A stretch of 64,000 nt of DNA, taken from NCBI RefSeq assembly GCF_900142235.1, contig NZ_FRAE01000006.1, positions 32,811 to 96,810 on the forward strand, given 5' to 3'. Source of the stretch: Tepidibacter formicigenes DSM 15518 (lineage in GTDB: Bacteria > Bacillota > Clostridia > Peptostreptococcales > Peptostreptococcaceae). The translations under genes and the position numbers were made by a program. The notes below the pieces were generated by a model, which made no database searches, was not told the origin of the DNA, and saw only the letters and a list, made by a program, of their open reading frames with translations. Position 1 is the first letter of the stretch. Every line of letters begins with the position of its first letter. Positions 38,103 through 46,719 of this stretch are shown piece by piece.

Positions 38103-38861
38103 TTAGACTTTTTTTGATTTTAAGTACAATTTAGCTCCAAAATAAAAGTCCTTTGCATCATTGAAATTCCTTATATCCATATCTGTTTTTTCTTTTATCT
38201 TCTCTAATTTATATATAAGAGTATTTCTGTGAATAAAAAACTTAGAAGCAGTTTTAGATATATTTAAATTGTTTTCTATAAACGAGACTCCTACTTTTAT
38301 TGTTTCATCATCCAAACTCTCTATATTTCCATCAAAAAATATATATTTTAATATTTCTTCTTTACCTAACTGATTAATTGTTTTTAAATAAAAATAATCT
38401 CTTAAAGTATAATAAATTTTTTCTTCTTTTAAACTATTTTCTATTAGCAATTCTTCTCCTACCTTGAGTCCTTCTTCTAATTGATTATATTCTTCTATGT
38501 ATCCTAAATATAGTATTTTTGTCTTTGAATATATTTCTATTTCTATAATTTGAGCAAGTTCCTTAGTAATTTCTTTCTCTGTTCTAAAAGAAATTACTAT
38601 AAACTCCTTTAGCTTTTCAATTTTAGGATTTGAAAACAAGTTTTTTAATATTTCTTTGATTTCATCAAAATTAGATGATTTTGTGTACATTAAATAAGTA
38701 TATCCCTTTATATTAATATTTTTTTTAGATATTATAATCTTATATTTATTATTATTAAAGTATATTACTTCTTCCCCTTCTTTTAATTCTTCATCATTGT
38801 ATTCAAATATTTCAACGTTCTTTCCTATTTTTTCACTAAAAAAATCTATTAAATCTTTCAT
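38103..38861 (-). CDS. PucR/CdaR-type helix-turn-helix regulator
   Basis: A 252-residue protein whose C-terminal 50 residues (ISKTASKFFIHRNTLIYKLEKI) form the PucR-type HTH found in CdaR and related sugar-acid or purine regulators. The N-terminal part is not a recognisable sensor domain. ATG 38861 has an AAAGGAG site; the longer frame from 38984 overlaps the upstream ATPase gene. It lies directly behind the MsmX-type gene and may be its regulator. Confidence 0.8.
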   Translation of the reverse strand: MKDLIDFFSEKIGKNVEIFEYNDEELKEGEEVIYFNNNKYKIIISKKNINIKGYTYLMYTKSSNFDEIKEILKNLFSNPKIEKLKEFIVISFRTEKEITKELAQIIEIEIYSKTKILYLGYIEEYNQLEEGLKVGEELLIENSLKEEKIYYTLRDYFYLKTINQLGKEEILKYIFFDGNIESLDDETIKVGVSFIENNLNISKTASKFFIHRNTLIYKLEKIKEKTDMDIRNFNDAKDFYFGAKLYLKSKKV

Positions 38862-38901
38862 GAAATTACTCCTTTTAATTTGTCTTATAATTATAATACC
38901 A

Positions 38902-38930
38902 AAAAAATTCCCTAAATTAGGGAATTTTTT
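38902..38930 (-). terminator. Terminator after the sugar ABC ATPase gene
   Basis: AAAAAATTCCCTA / TAGGGAATTTTTT around a short loop, exactly at the ATPase stop codon. Confidence 0.7.
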
Positions 38931-40041
38931 ATAATAATATATTCTCTTCAGTTTGTTTGTCAAATAAATGTATTTTATTACCATCCATTGCTAATACTAA
39001 TTCTTCATCATCTTGAAGTTTATATCTACTATTAAGTCTAGCAGTTATACTTTGTCCACTTAGATTTAAATAAGCATAAATTTCTGCTCCCATGTTCTCT
39101 TGAAGTTCAACTTTTGCCTTGAATGAAGTTTCCATAGAATTATCTATAAATACTTTTTCCATGTGGATATCTTCTGGTCTAATTCCTAAAACTACATTTT
39201 TACCTATATATCCTTTTTCCTTTAGTATCTTTCCTTTTCCTAAAGGTATAGTTATTTTTATATCATTAAATGAAGCTATTATCGCTTCTTTTTCTTCACT
39301 AATTAAAACTTCAATAAAATTCATTTGAGGAGCTCCTATAAATCCTGCAACAAATATATTTTTAGGATTATCATAAAGTTCTTGAGGAGTATCTATTTGT
39401 TGAACTATACCATCCTTCATTACAACTATTCTATCTCCCATAGTCATAGCTTCAACTTGATCATGTGTTACATAAATAAAAGTAGTTCCTAATTTTTTAT
39501 GAAGCTTACTTATTTCTGTTCTCATTTGAGTTCTAAGCTTTGCATCTAAGTTCGATAAGGGTTCATCCATTAAAAATACTTTTGGTTCTCTAACTATAGC
39601 TCTACCTAAAGCAACCCTTTGTCTTTGTCCACCTGATAAAGCCTTTGGTTTTCTGTCTAATAAATGCTCTAAGTCTAATATTTTAGCTACTTCTTTAACC
39701 TTTTTATCTATTTCAGATTTTGGAACTTTCCTAAGCTTTAGACCAAATGCCATATTATCATAAACGCTCATATGAGGGTATAATGCATAATTTTGGAAAA
39801 CCATTGCTATATCTCTATCTTTAGGAGGAAGATCATTTACTATTTTATCTCCTATGTAAAGTTCTCCTGAAGTTATATCCTCAAGACCTGCTATCATTCT
39901 TAAAGTAGTTGATTTACCACAACCAGAAGGTCCTACTAATACTATGAATTCTCTATCATTTATATCTATATTTACATTCTTTACTGCTTTATATCCATTA
40001 TCATATTCTTTACATATATCTTTTAATGTTAAAGTTGCCAT
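38929..40041 (-). CDS. Multiple-sugar ABC transporter ATPase (MsmX/UgpC type)
   Basis: A 370-residue ATPase with Walker A GPSGCGKST (residues 37-45), signature LSGGQRQRVALGRAI, Walker B FLMDEPLSNLD, the H-loop in VTHDQVEAM and C-terminal OB-fold regulatory domains. In Firmicutes one such ATPase usually energises several CUT1 sugar importers. The nearby importer operon lacks its own ATPase, so it is a likely client. Confidence 0.94.
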   Translation of the reverse strand: MATLTLKDICKEYDNGYKAVKNVNIDINDREFIVLVGPSGCGKSTTLRMIAGLEDITSGELYIGDKIVNDLPPKDRDIAMVFQNYALYPHMSVYDNMAFGLKLRKVPKSEIDKKVKEVAKILDLEHLLDRKPKALSGGQRQRVALGRAIVREPKVFLMDEPLSNLDAKLRTQMRTEISKLHKKLGTTFIYVTHDQVEAMTMGDRIVVMKDGIVQQIDTPQELYDNPKNIFVAGFIGAPQMNFIEVLISEEKEAIIASFNDIKITIPLGKGKILKEKGYIGKNVVLGIRPEDIHMEKVFIDNSMETSFKAKVELQENMGAEIYAYLNLSGQSITARLNSRYKLQDDEELVLAMDGNKIHLFDKQTEENILL

Positions 40042-40184
40042 AAAATCATCTCCCTCTAAAATTTACTTACCATTAAAATACTCTAAGACGATTTATATTC
40101 TCTATCCATAGTCATAATTCTAAAAGAAAAAACGTTTTTTTTCTATATTTATATTGCACAAATAAATTCGTGTATTTTGTACAT

Positions 40185-40970
40185 TTATATTTCAATCTCT
40201 ACTCCAAAATGATCTGATATAATTGGTTTGTTTATACCGTTAAATATAACTGTTGAATACTTTACTCCTAATGGCTTATTTGTCAATATAATATCAAGTC
40301 GTAAATCTTGTTTGTTTTTTTCCCAACCTGCAATTTTACCTTTTACAGTAATACCATCATCTTTTAATTGTGCCAATTTATATGTGTCATATAATTCACA
40401 ATCAATTAAATAATCATATCCTTCTCCTCTTATAAATGCATTATTATTAAAGTCTCCCATCAAGAAAAAAAACTCTTCTTTATTTATTTTCTCAATAAGA
40501 TTATCTACTTGTATCTTAAACGGTTCTTCTTTATCATCCCACCATCCAAAATGACAAGAATAAAATGATATTGGTATATTATAATAAAGAATTTTAGCTC
40601 CAACTACTTTTCTTGTTTTCCAAAATCTTACATCCGTGCTTCGGGATACGAAAAATGAATATTTTTCTGTAATAGGATGTTTAGTTAAAAGAGCTAGCCC
40701 TTCTTCATAAACATCATATCCTATGTGTGAAAAATCCCAAATAAACTTATACTCACTTACGTCAATCTTTTCAAGTTCTCTTAATAATACAAGAGCAAAA
40801 TTATCTCTTTTAATATTATTGAATACATTTTTTTCATTTATAGATTGACTTACTTCTTGCAATGCAATAACATCGTATGATTTTTCTTTAATTGTTTTTG
40901 CTAAATATTTTATTTTTTCTATTTGATTTTCCTCTTGCCATGAATGACAATTTAGTGTTAATAATTTCAT
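40185..40970 (-). CDS. Endonuclease/exonuclease/phosphatase family protein
   Basis: A 261-residue intact EEP-fold enzyme: LTLNCHSWQ at the N-terminus, IALQEVSQS (metal-binding Glu), CHFGWW, LMGDFNNNAF and SDHFGV at the C-terminus. Mg-dependent phosphodiester or phosphomonoester hydrolysis is expected; the substrate is unknown. It is last in an operon with a PTS permease and a glucosidase, 4 nt after the PTS gene, and such an association suggests a sugar-phosphate related role. It is a distant paralogue of the broken gene at 25942-26618. Confidence 0.88.
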   Translation of the reverse strand: MKLLTLNCHSWQEENQIEKIKYLAKTIKEKSYDVIALQEVSQSINEKNVFNNIKRDNFALVLLRELEKIDVSEYKFIWDFSHIGYDVYEEGLALLTKHPITEKYSFFVSRSTDVRFWKTRKVVGAKILYYNIPISFYSCHFGWWDDKEEPFKIQVDNLIEKINKEEFFFLMGDFNNNAFIRGEGYDYLIDCELYDTYKLAQLKDDGITVKGKIAGWEKNKQDLRLDIILTNKPLGVKYSTVIFNGINKPIISDHFGVEIEI

Positions 40971-40974
40971 TTTA

Positions 40975-42633
40975 CTAAGCTCCTAAAAGATCTTGAATAT
41001 CAGATTTTAACACATCTGCCTTTGGTCCATATACAGCCTGTACCCCTTTATCTTTTAGAATTAATCCTAAAGCACCATTTTCTCTCCATTCCTTCTCATT
41101 AGCAACAGAATCTAATTCTTTTACAGTTATACGCAGACGAGTCATGCAAGCATCTACTTCTACAATATTTTCTCTACCACCTAGTAATGTAATAACCTTT
41201 GTTGCTAAAGCATCCTTTTTCACATTTTTATTTTTCTTTTCATTTTCCTGCTCTGATATTTCTTCTGTTTCGATATAATTTCCTGAACGTCCAGGAGTTG
41301 GAATATTTAATTTCTTTATTAAAACATTAAATACAGTAAAGTTAACTCCAAAGAACAATGTACATGCAACTATAAAATTAATCATATCCTTTACTAATCC
41401 AGCGTTTATAATCATTGGTGTACGAGTTAGTAACTCTATAAATCCAAAAGCATGAATACGTAAATTTATAATATCTGCTATTGCAAATGCTAAACCTGTT
41501 ATAACAGCATAAATAATATATAAAACTGGAGAAATAAACATAAACATAAATTCAATTGGTTCTGTTACTCCTGTTAAAAATACTGCTAATCCTGCTGATA
41601 AAAACATAGATTTATACTTATCCTTCTTATCTTTATCTACATTCATATACATTGCTAAAGCAACACCAATTAAAGATGCTGTAGAACCTATTATTTGTCC
41701 TACTTTAAAGCGAGCTGGAACAACATTTGCTAATAAGTTTTTATATCCTGAGATATCTCCAGTAGCTTTTAAATTATTTAAATCATTTATCCATGCAAGC
41801 CATAATGGGTCTTGACCAGCAACAACTTGACCAGCTTTTGCCCCTGTTAAAATAGTATATGTGCCACCAAGTTCTGTATAGTTCATCGGAACGGTTAGCA
41901 TATGATGAAGACCAAATGGTAATAATAAACGCTCTAGTGTTCCATAAATAAATGGTGCAACAATTGGAGCACTATCCTTTGATTGTGCAATCCAACAACC
42001 AAATCCATTTAACCCACTTTGAACAAATGGCCATAATAAAGATAAAACTATAGCTGAAATTACAGAACCTATAATAACAACAAATGGAACAAAACGTTTA
42101 CCATTAAAAAATGCAAGAGCTTTTGGCAACTTATCAAAATTATAATACTTATTGTATAAAGAAGCTCCTAAAAAACCAGATATTATACCAACGAATACTC
42201 CCATATTAAGTGCTGGAGCTCCAAGTATAGAAGTAAAATAATCTTTTACAACTAAGTTACCTGCTAATAAAGAAGATACTGTGGCATTTGGATCACTTAA
42301 CATTAGGTTATTAACTCCAAATATAGAACCTGTAATACGATTAATAAGTATAAAAGCTATTAAAGCTGCAAATGAACCCCCAGCACGTTCTTTTGCCCAT
42401 GAACCACCTATTGCTACAGCAAATAATACATGTAAATTAACAATAACACCCCAACCAATATCTTCCATAACCCTAGCAATACTTTGTACAATACTAATGT
42501 CAGCACTAAACATTGCTATTAATTTACCAATAGAAATCATAAGACCTGCAGCTGGCATAACTGCTACTACAACTAATAATGCTTTACCAAATTTTTGCCA
42601 AAAATCAAATGACATAAGTTTCATTTTTTTCAT
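40975..42633 (-). CDS. PTS alpha-glucoside/glucose-family transporter, EIICB
   Basis: A 552-residue fusion. An N-terminal EIIC channel domain with about ten helices (residues 1-440) is followed by a charged linker (EEISEQENEKKNKNVKKD) and a C-terminal EIIB domain whose phospho-cysteine lies in DACMTRLRITVK. There is no EIIA domain, so a cytosolic EIIA must come from elsewhere. Flanked by a GH13 glucosidase, so the substrate is probably a maltose-type alpha-glucoside. Confidence 0.92.
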   Translation of the reverse strand: MKKMKLMSFDFWQKFGKALLVVVAVMPAAGLMISIGKLIAMFSADISIVQSIARVMEDIGWGVIVNLHVLFAVAIGGSWAKERAGGSFAALIAFILINRITGSIFGVNNLMLSDPNATVSSLLAGNLVVKDYFTSILGAPALNMGVFVGIISGFLGASLYNKYYNFDKLPKALAFFNGKRFVPFVVIIGSVISAIVLSLLWPFVQSGLNGFGCWIAQSKDSAPIVAPFIYGTLERLLLPFGLHHMLTVPMNYTELGGTYTILTGAKAGQVVAGQDPLWLAWINDLNNLKATGDISGYKNLLANVVPARFKVGQIIGSTASLIGVALAMYMNVDKDKKDKYKSMFLSAGLAVFLTGVTEPIEFMFMFISPVLYIIYAVITGLAFAIADIINLRIHAFGFIELLTRTPMIINAGLVKDMINFIVACTLFFGVNFTVFNVLIKKLNIPTPGRSGNYIETEEISEQENEKKNKNVKKDALATKVITLLGGRENIVEVDACMTRLRITVKELDSVANEKEWRENGALGLILKDKGVQAVYGPKADVLKSDIQDLLGA

Positions 42634-42663
42634 TTTATGCTCCTCCTAAATGTTTTATTAAAA

Positions 42664-44328
42664 TTAAATAATATTGTAAACTCTTGCTTCATATGGTTTT
42701 AATACAAAATTTGTTATATCCTTGTGTGATTTAACATCATAGTTAGATAATAATAATCCACCATATTTCAATTTTAAATCATTGTGTTCATATACAGCTT
42801 CTGAAGATGTTAAGTTGCAAATAACGACAGTTTTTTTATTATCAAGCGTGCGTGTATAAGCATAAATTTGCTTATTATTTTCTAAGATTAAATCATATTT
42901 TCCATAAATTAATACTTCATTTTCTTTTTTAATCTTAATCATTCTTTTATAAAAGTTAAGTATAGAATTTGAATCTTTTTGTTGTTTTGCTACATTAATT
43001 TCTTTATAATTTGGATTAACCCCTATCCACGGCTTTGAAGTTGTAAAACCTGCATTTGATGATTCATCCCACTGCATAGGAGTACGAGAATTATCTCTAG
43101 AACCTGCCCATACAACCTCCATTATATCTTCATGAGGTATGCCTTGTTCTTTTTTGATATAGTACATATTTTTAGTTCTTATATCATTATATTCTTCAAT
43201 ACTTTCAAATTTAACATTAGTCATACCAATTTCTTGTCCTTGATAAATAAATGGTGTTCCCTGTATCATAAAATACATAAGTCCTAGTGATGTTGCACTT
43301 TCACGCCAATATTTTGTATCATTTCCCCAAGTAGAAACACTACGAGGTATATCGTGATTCTCAATATATAATGCATTCCATCCTTTTCCTTCAAGTCCTT
43401 TTTGCCACTTTGTTAATATATTCTTCAAACCTATAATATCTAATTCTTTATTAGTTTCAGCATCCCATAAGTCTAAATGTTCAAATTGAAAAACCATATT
43501 AAATTTTCCTTTTTCTTCACCAACCCAAAGCTCTGCATCTTCAGTTTTAACTCCATTTGCTTCACCAACTGTCATTATGTCATACTTAGCAAAAGTATTA
43601 TCTCTTAACTCCTCAAGATATTTATGAATTCCATCTACATTCATATGCTTATCAAATGAGGGAATATATTTAAGCCCTTTTGGATTAGGCATATCTTTTA
43701 ATCCTTTTTCTTTGTTAATATGACTAATAGCATCTACTCTAAAACCATCAATACCTTTATCTAACCACCAATTAATCATATTATAAAGTGCTTCACGTAC
43801 TTTTTCATTTTCCCAGTTTAAGTCTGGCTGTCTTTTAGAAAATAAATGTAAAAAATATTGTTCAGTATTTTCATCATATTCCCAAGCAGAACCACCAAAA
43901 ATACTTTCCCAATTGTTCGGTTCTTTTTCTCCTTTACCATCACGCCATATATACCAATCACGTTTTGGACTATCTTTTGAAGAACGAGACTCAATAAACC
44001 ATGGATGTTCATCACTTGTATGGTTAATAACCAAATCAATTATAAGCTTCATATCACGTTTGTGAACCTCTTTTAAAAGTTCATCAAAATCATCCATTGT
44101 GCCAAATTCATCCATGATATCTTGATAATCACTAATGTCATATCCGTTATCATCATTTGGTGATTTATACATTGGACAAATCCATATTACATCAATTCCT
44201 AAATCTTTTAAATAATCTAATTTTAATATAATACCTTGTAAATCACCAATTCCATCTCCATTTGAATCCATAAAACTTCTTGGATATATTTCATAAGCAA
44301 CAGCTTCTTTCCACCATATTTTTTTCAT
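42664..44328 (-). CDS. GH13 alpha-glucosidase of the PTS operon
   Basis: A 554-residue cytoplasmic enzyme paralogous to the one at 32026-33690. GH13 regions are DLVINH, GFRVDAISH (nucleophile D199), VGEAN and ENHDIPR. Alanine after the nucleophile (A200) is the residue typical of alpha-1,4-acting members, in contrast to the valine of its paralogue. Alternatives are trehalose-6-phosphate hydrolase or sucrose-isomer hydrolase. First gene of the operon, preceded by two strong operators. Confidence 0.9.
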   Translation of the reverse strand: MKKIWWKEAVAYEIYPRSFMDSNGDGIGDLQGIILKLDYLKDLGIDVIWICPMYKSPNDDNGYDISDYQDIMDEFGTMDDFDELLKEVHKRDMKLIIDLVINHTSDEHPWFIESRSSKDSPKRDWYIWRDGKGEKEPNNWESIFGGSAWEYDENTEQYFLHLFSKRQPDLNWENEKVREALYNMINWWLDKGIDGFRVDAISHINKEKGLKDMPNPKGLKYIPSFDKHMNVDGIHKYLEELRDNTFAKYDIMTVGEANGVKTEDAELWVGEEKGKFNMVFQFEHLDLWDAETNKELDIIGLKNILTKWQKGLEGKGWNALYIENHDIPRSVSTWGNDTKYWRESATSLGLMYFMIQGTPFIYQGQEIGMTNVKFESIEEYNDIRTKNMYYIKKEQGIPHEDIMEVVWAGSRDNSRTPMQWDESSNAGFTTSKPWIGVNPNYKEINVAKQQKDSNSILNFYKRMIKIKKENEVLIYGKYDLILENNKQIYAYTRTLDNKKTVVICNLTSSEAVYEHNDLKLKYGGLLLSNYDVKSHKDITNFVLKPYEARVYNII

Positions 44329-44349
44329 ATATTATCTCCCCTTTCTTTT

Positions 44350-44379
44350 CATTCTTATGCAATCGATTGCATAAGAATG
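44350..44379. promoter_or_regulatory. Operator O1 of the PTS/glucosidase operon
   Basis: A perfect 30-bp palindrome with core ATGCAATCGATTGCAT; four more A/T pairs extend it on each side. It fits the cre consensus. It lies 21 nt upstream of the start codon, so a bound repressor would block RNA polymerase. Confidence 0.8.
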
Positions 44380-44430
44380 AAAAAATTGCTATTTGATTTT
44401 TTTCATATAATATATTTTCTTTCTTAAATT

Positions 44431-44448
44431 TATGCAAACGCTTGCATA
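44431..44448. promoter_or_regulatory. Operator O2 of the PTS/glucosidase operon
   Basis: TATGCAAACGCTTGCATA, a cre-type inverted repeat centred 75 bp from O1, close to seven DNA turns. Confidence 0.75.
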
Positions 44449-44665
44449 GGTGTCAAAAAAATAAGTAATCATCCCATTACTTTCAAATTATATTGATTCT
44501 ACATTTTTTTACATATTAATAATCGAAATTACAATTAAATAATTATTATAATATAAATTTAATACAAAGTTTCTAATAAGTCAACTGTTTTTTCATTTAA
44601 TCATTGAACAAAGAGTTTTAATATTTTATACTTAAAATACTAAATATTTATAAAAGGAGTTAATC
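44449..44665. other. AT-rich intergenic region between divergent genes
   Basis: Very AT-rich stretch between operator O2 and the DUF188 gene. It should hold the DUF188 promoter; no clear consensus, repeat or RNA is visible. Confidence 0.4.
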
Positions 44666-45112
44666 ATGAAAATTCTTGTAGATGCAGATGCTTGTCCTGT
44701 GAAAAATATAATAGTCAAAATAGGCAAAGAATATAATTTAAATATATTAATGTTTATAGATACAAGTCACATTATTAATGATGGGTATTCTAATGTGATA
44801 ACAGTTGATAAAGGAAGGGATTCAGTTGATATTGCATTAATTAACAAGGTAAATAAAGATGATATAGTTGTAACCCAAGACTATGGATTGGCTTCCATGG
44901 CTCTTTCTAAAAAAGCCCTTGTAATTAACCAAAACGGACTAGTATATACTAATGATAATATAGATATGCTATTATTCCAAAGACATTTGTCCCAGAAATC
45001 AAGACAAGCTGGAATTAAAACAAAAAAAACTAAAAAAAGAACAAAACAAAATAATGAAATGTTTGAAGAAAATTTTAGAAATTTATGCAGGATTAGTTTA
45101 AATCAAAAGTAA
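44666..45112 (+). CDS. DUF188 (YaiI/YqxD) family protein
   Basis: A 148-residue PIN-like protein with the family start ILVDADACPVKN and a central VVTQDYGLA. The acidic residues suggest a nuclease-like metal site, but no function is established. The basic C-terminal tail could contact RNA or DNA. AAAGGAG site before the ATG. Convergent with the next gene and closed by a shared terminator. Confidence 0.9.
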   Translation: MKILVDADACPVKNIIVKIGKEYNLNILMFIDTSHIINDGYSNVITVDKGRDSVDIALINKVNKDDIVVTQDYGLASMALSKKALVINQNGLVYTNDNIDMLLFQRHLSQKSRQAGIKTKKTKKRTKQNNEMFEENFRNLCRISLNQK

Positions 45113-45121
45113 TTGTTAAAG

Positions 45122-45162
45122 AATACCACCCCATACCTTAATTTAAAGTATGAAGTGGTATT
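45122..45162. terminator. Terminator between convergent genes
   Basis: AATACCAC...CATAC pairs with GTATG...GTGGTATT, followed by TTTTTTT on the plus strand and a shorter tail on the minus strand. Confidence 0.7.
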
Positions 45163-45171
45163 TTTTTATAT

Positions 45172-46356
45172 TTATTCTTCTGCATCTACATTATTTTCTA
45201 TATTAGTTTCATTAGCCTCTACTTGAACTTCCTCGTTATTAATTTCTATATCTTCATTTACTTCTATATCAACTTCTTCTTCAATTTCTTCTGTAGTATC
45301 TTCATCTAGATAAGTATTTTCTATTTCATCTAATAATTCACTTTCTAGTTCTGTTTCAATATCTTCTTCTGTTATTATTTCATCTATAGTTTCTTCATCT
45401 TGATCCTCTATTTCTATTGATTGTTCATCTGAATCCCATTTAACTTTAAGACCTAAGTTTTCAGCTACAAATCTTACAGGAACAACAGTTCTTCCACTCA
45501 TTATCTCGGCTTTTGAATCAAGTTTAACTTCTTTTCCATCTACTATAGCTATATTACTATCTATTTTTAAAATTATATTCTTACCATCTTTTGTTATAGT
45601 TACTTCCTTAGTTTCACTATTCCATGAAATATCAGCTTTTAGTCCTTCTGATATAGCTCTTACTGGAAGTAAAGTTCTTCCTTCTTTAATAACTGGAGGA
45701 GTGTCAAATTTAAAATTCATTTTTTTAGAGATTATATTTTCTACAGGTAAAACTTTTACATTTGGATGCTTTTCTTTTAATTCCTTAATTCTTTCCTCAA
45801 TTTTAGCAAGTTCTTCTTTATTATAAGCCTCTTTTGCTGCTTCTTTTAATGCTTTTATCTGTTCTCTTCTCTCTTTCTTTAATTCTTTTTTTAAATTTTC
45901 CCTTATTTCTTTTTTCATTTTTTGAATTATTTCTTTTCTTATTTCATCGTTTATTTCACGTTTAACTTCTTGTTTTAATTTTTCTTCCATTTCCTTTTTT
46001 ATTTTTTTTATCATTTCTTTTCTTAATTCTTCTTTCTTTTCTTCTTTGATTCTATCTTTCATTTCTTTCTTTATTTCTTCTTTTGTTTTTGATTTTATTT
46101 TTTCTTCTATTTCTTTTTCCAACCTGTGTTTTATTTCATCTTTTTTATCTTTTTTCAATTTTTCATTTATTTCTCTTTTTATCTTTTTTTCTATTTCATG
46201 TTTTTTATCTTTTCTTAATTTATCCTCTTTATCATCTTCCTTATGTTGTCTAATACTTACTTTCTTAAAATCTTGTTTGTTATTCATCATAGCAAAAGAA
46301 CTAGTTGGAACCATTAATGATCCTGCTAAAATTAAAGATATCATTCTTTTATTCAT
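45172..46356 (-). CDS. Secreted protein with charged helical region and copper-amine-oxidase-like stalk domain
   Basis: A 394-residue exported protein. A signal peptide (MNKRMISLILAGSLMVPTSS) leads into about 170 residues built of Lys/Glu repeats that should form a long single helix or coiled coil. Next comes the stalk domain with its two-part motif (GRTLLPVRAISEGLKADISW and GRTVVPVRFVAENLGLKVKW), and then a very acidic tail. The stalk domain is common on clostridial surface proteins; no enzyme part is present. ATG 46356 has GGAGAGAGG upstream and exposes the signal peptide, unlike the longer frame. Confidence 0.85.
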   Translation of the reverse strand: MNKRMISLILAGSLMVPTSSFAMMNNKQDFKKVSIRQHKEDDKEDKLRKDKKHEIEKKIKREINEKLKKDKKDEIKHRLEKEIEEKIKSKTKEEIKKEMKDRIKEEKKEELRKEMIKKIKKEMEEKLKQEVKREINDEIRKEIIQKMKKEIRENLKKELKKERREQIKALKEAAKEAYNKEELAKIEERIKELKEKHPNVKVLPVENIISKKMNFKFDTPPVIKEGRTLLPVRAISEGLKADISWNSETKEVTITKDGKNIILKIDSNIAIVDGKEVKLDSKAEIMSGRTVVPVRFVAENLGLKVKWDSDEQSIEIEDQDEETIDEIITEEDIETELESELLDEIENTYLDEDTTEEIEEEVDIEVNEDIEINNEEVQVEANETNIENNVDAEE

Positions 46357-46499
46357 TATACCTCTCTCCTTCCATATGTATATTAACTTCACTTTAATAA
46401 TCGGCATATTTTCGATATATTTCAACATATTATTATAAATTTTTTAAAATTCTATAACATTCAAATATTAGCAAAAACTAGCATTAATTTTTTATATGA

Positions 46500-46582
46500 A
46501 AAAAGACCCTTAGGCCTTTATATAACTGGTGAAGAGAGTGGGGCTTGAACCCACACGAGCATTTGCTCACTACCCCCCTCAA
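46500..46582 (-). pseudogene. Truncated tRNA-Leu copy with its terminator
   Basis: Direct, diverged copy of 49053-49134: terminator-like GACCC...GGC stem, CCA end, T arm (GGGTTCAAGCCC), variable arm and the 3' half of the anticodon arm. Homology stops after CTCAA, and D arm and 5' acceptor strand are absent. About ten differences from the intact gene. Confidence 0.8.
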
Positions 46583-46719
46583 TGTAATATTATGGATTTT
46601 AAGTCATTTTTAATAATTTTATATACAATAATAAAAATAGAATACTAATTATATGTACTAAATTAATAAATACTATTTTTATTTACCCATGGCTCTATCC
46701 ATCAAAACACAAAGCTTTT
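46583..46719. other. Intergenic, no gene seen
   Basis: AT-rich DNA between the tRNA remnant and the AAA/PD-(D/E)XK gene. I see no further gene or RNA. Confidence 0.4.

Noticed and set aside
37967..40107. 13-mer GGATAGAGAATAT before the lacI-type gene and, inverted, before the sugar ATPase gene
   Set aside because: An exact 13-mer shared by two places is expected by chance many times in a 64-kb AT-rich window, and it has no symmetry.
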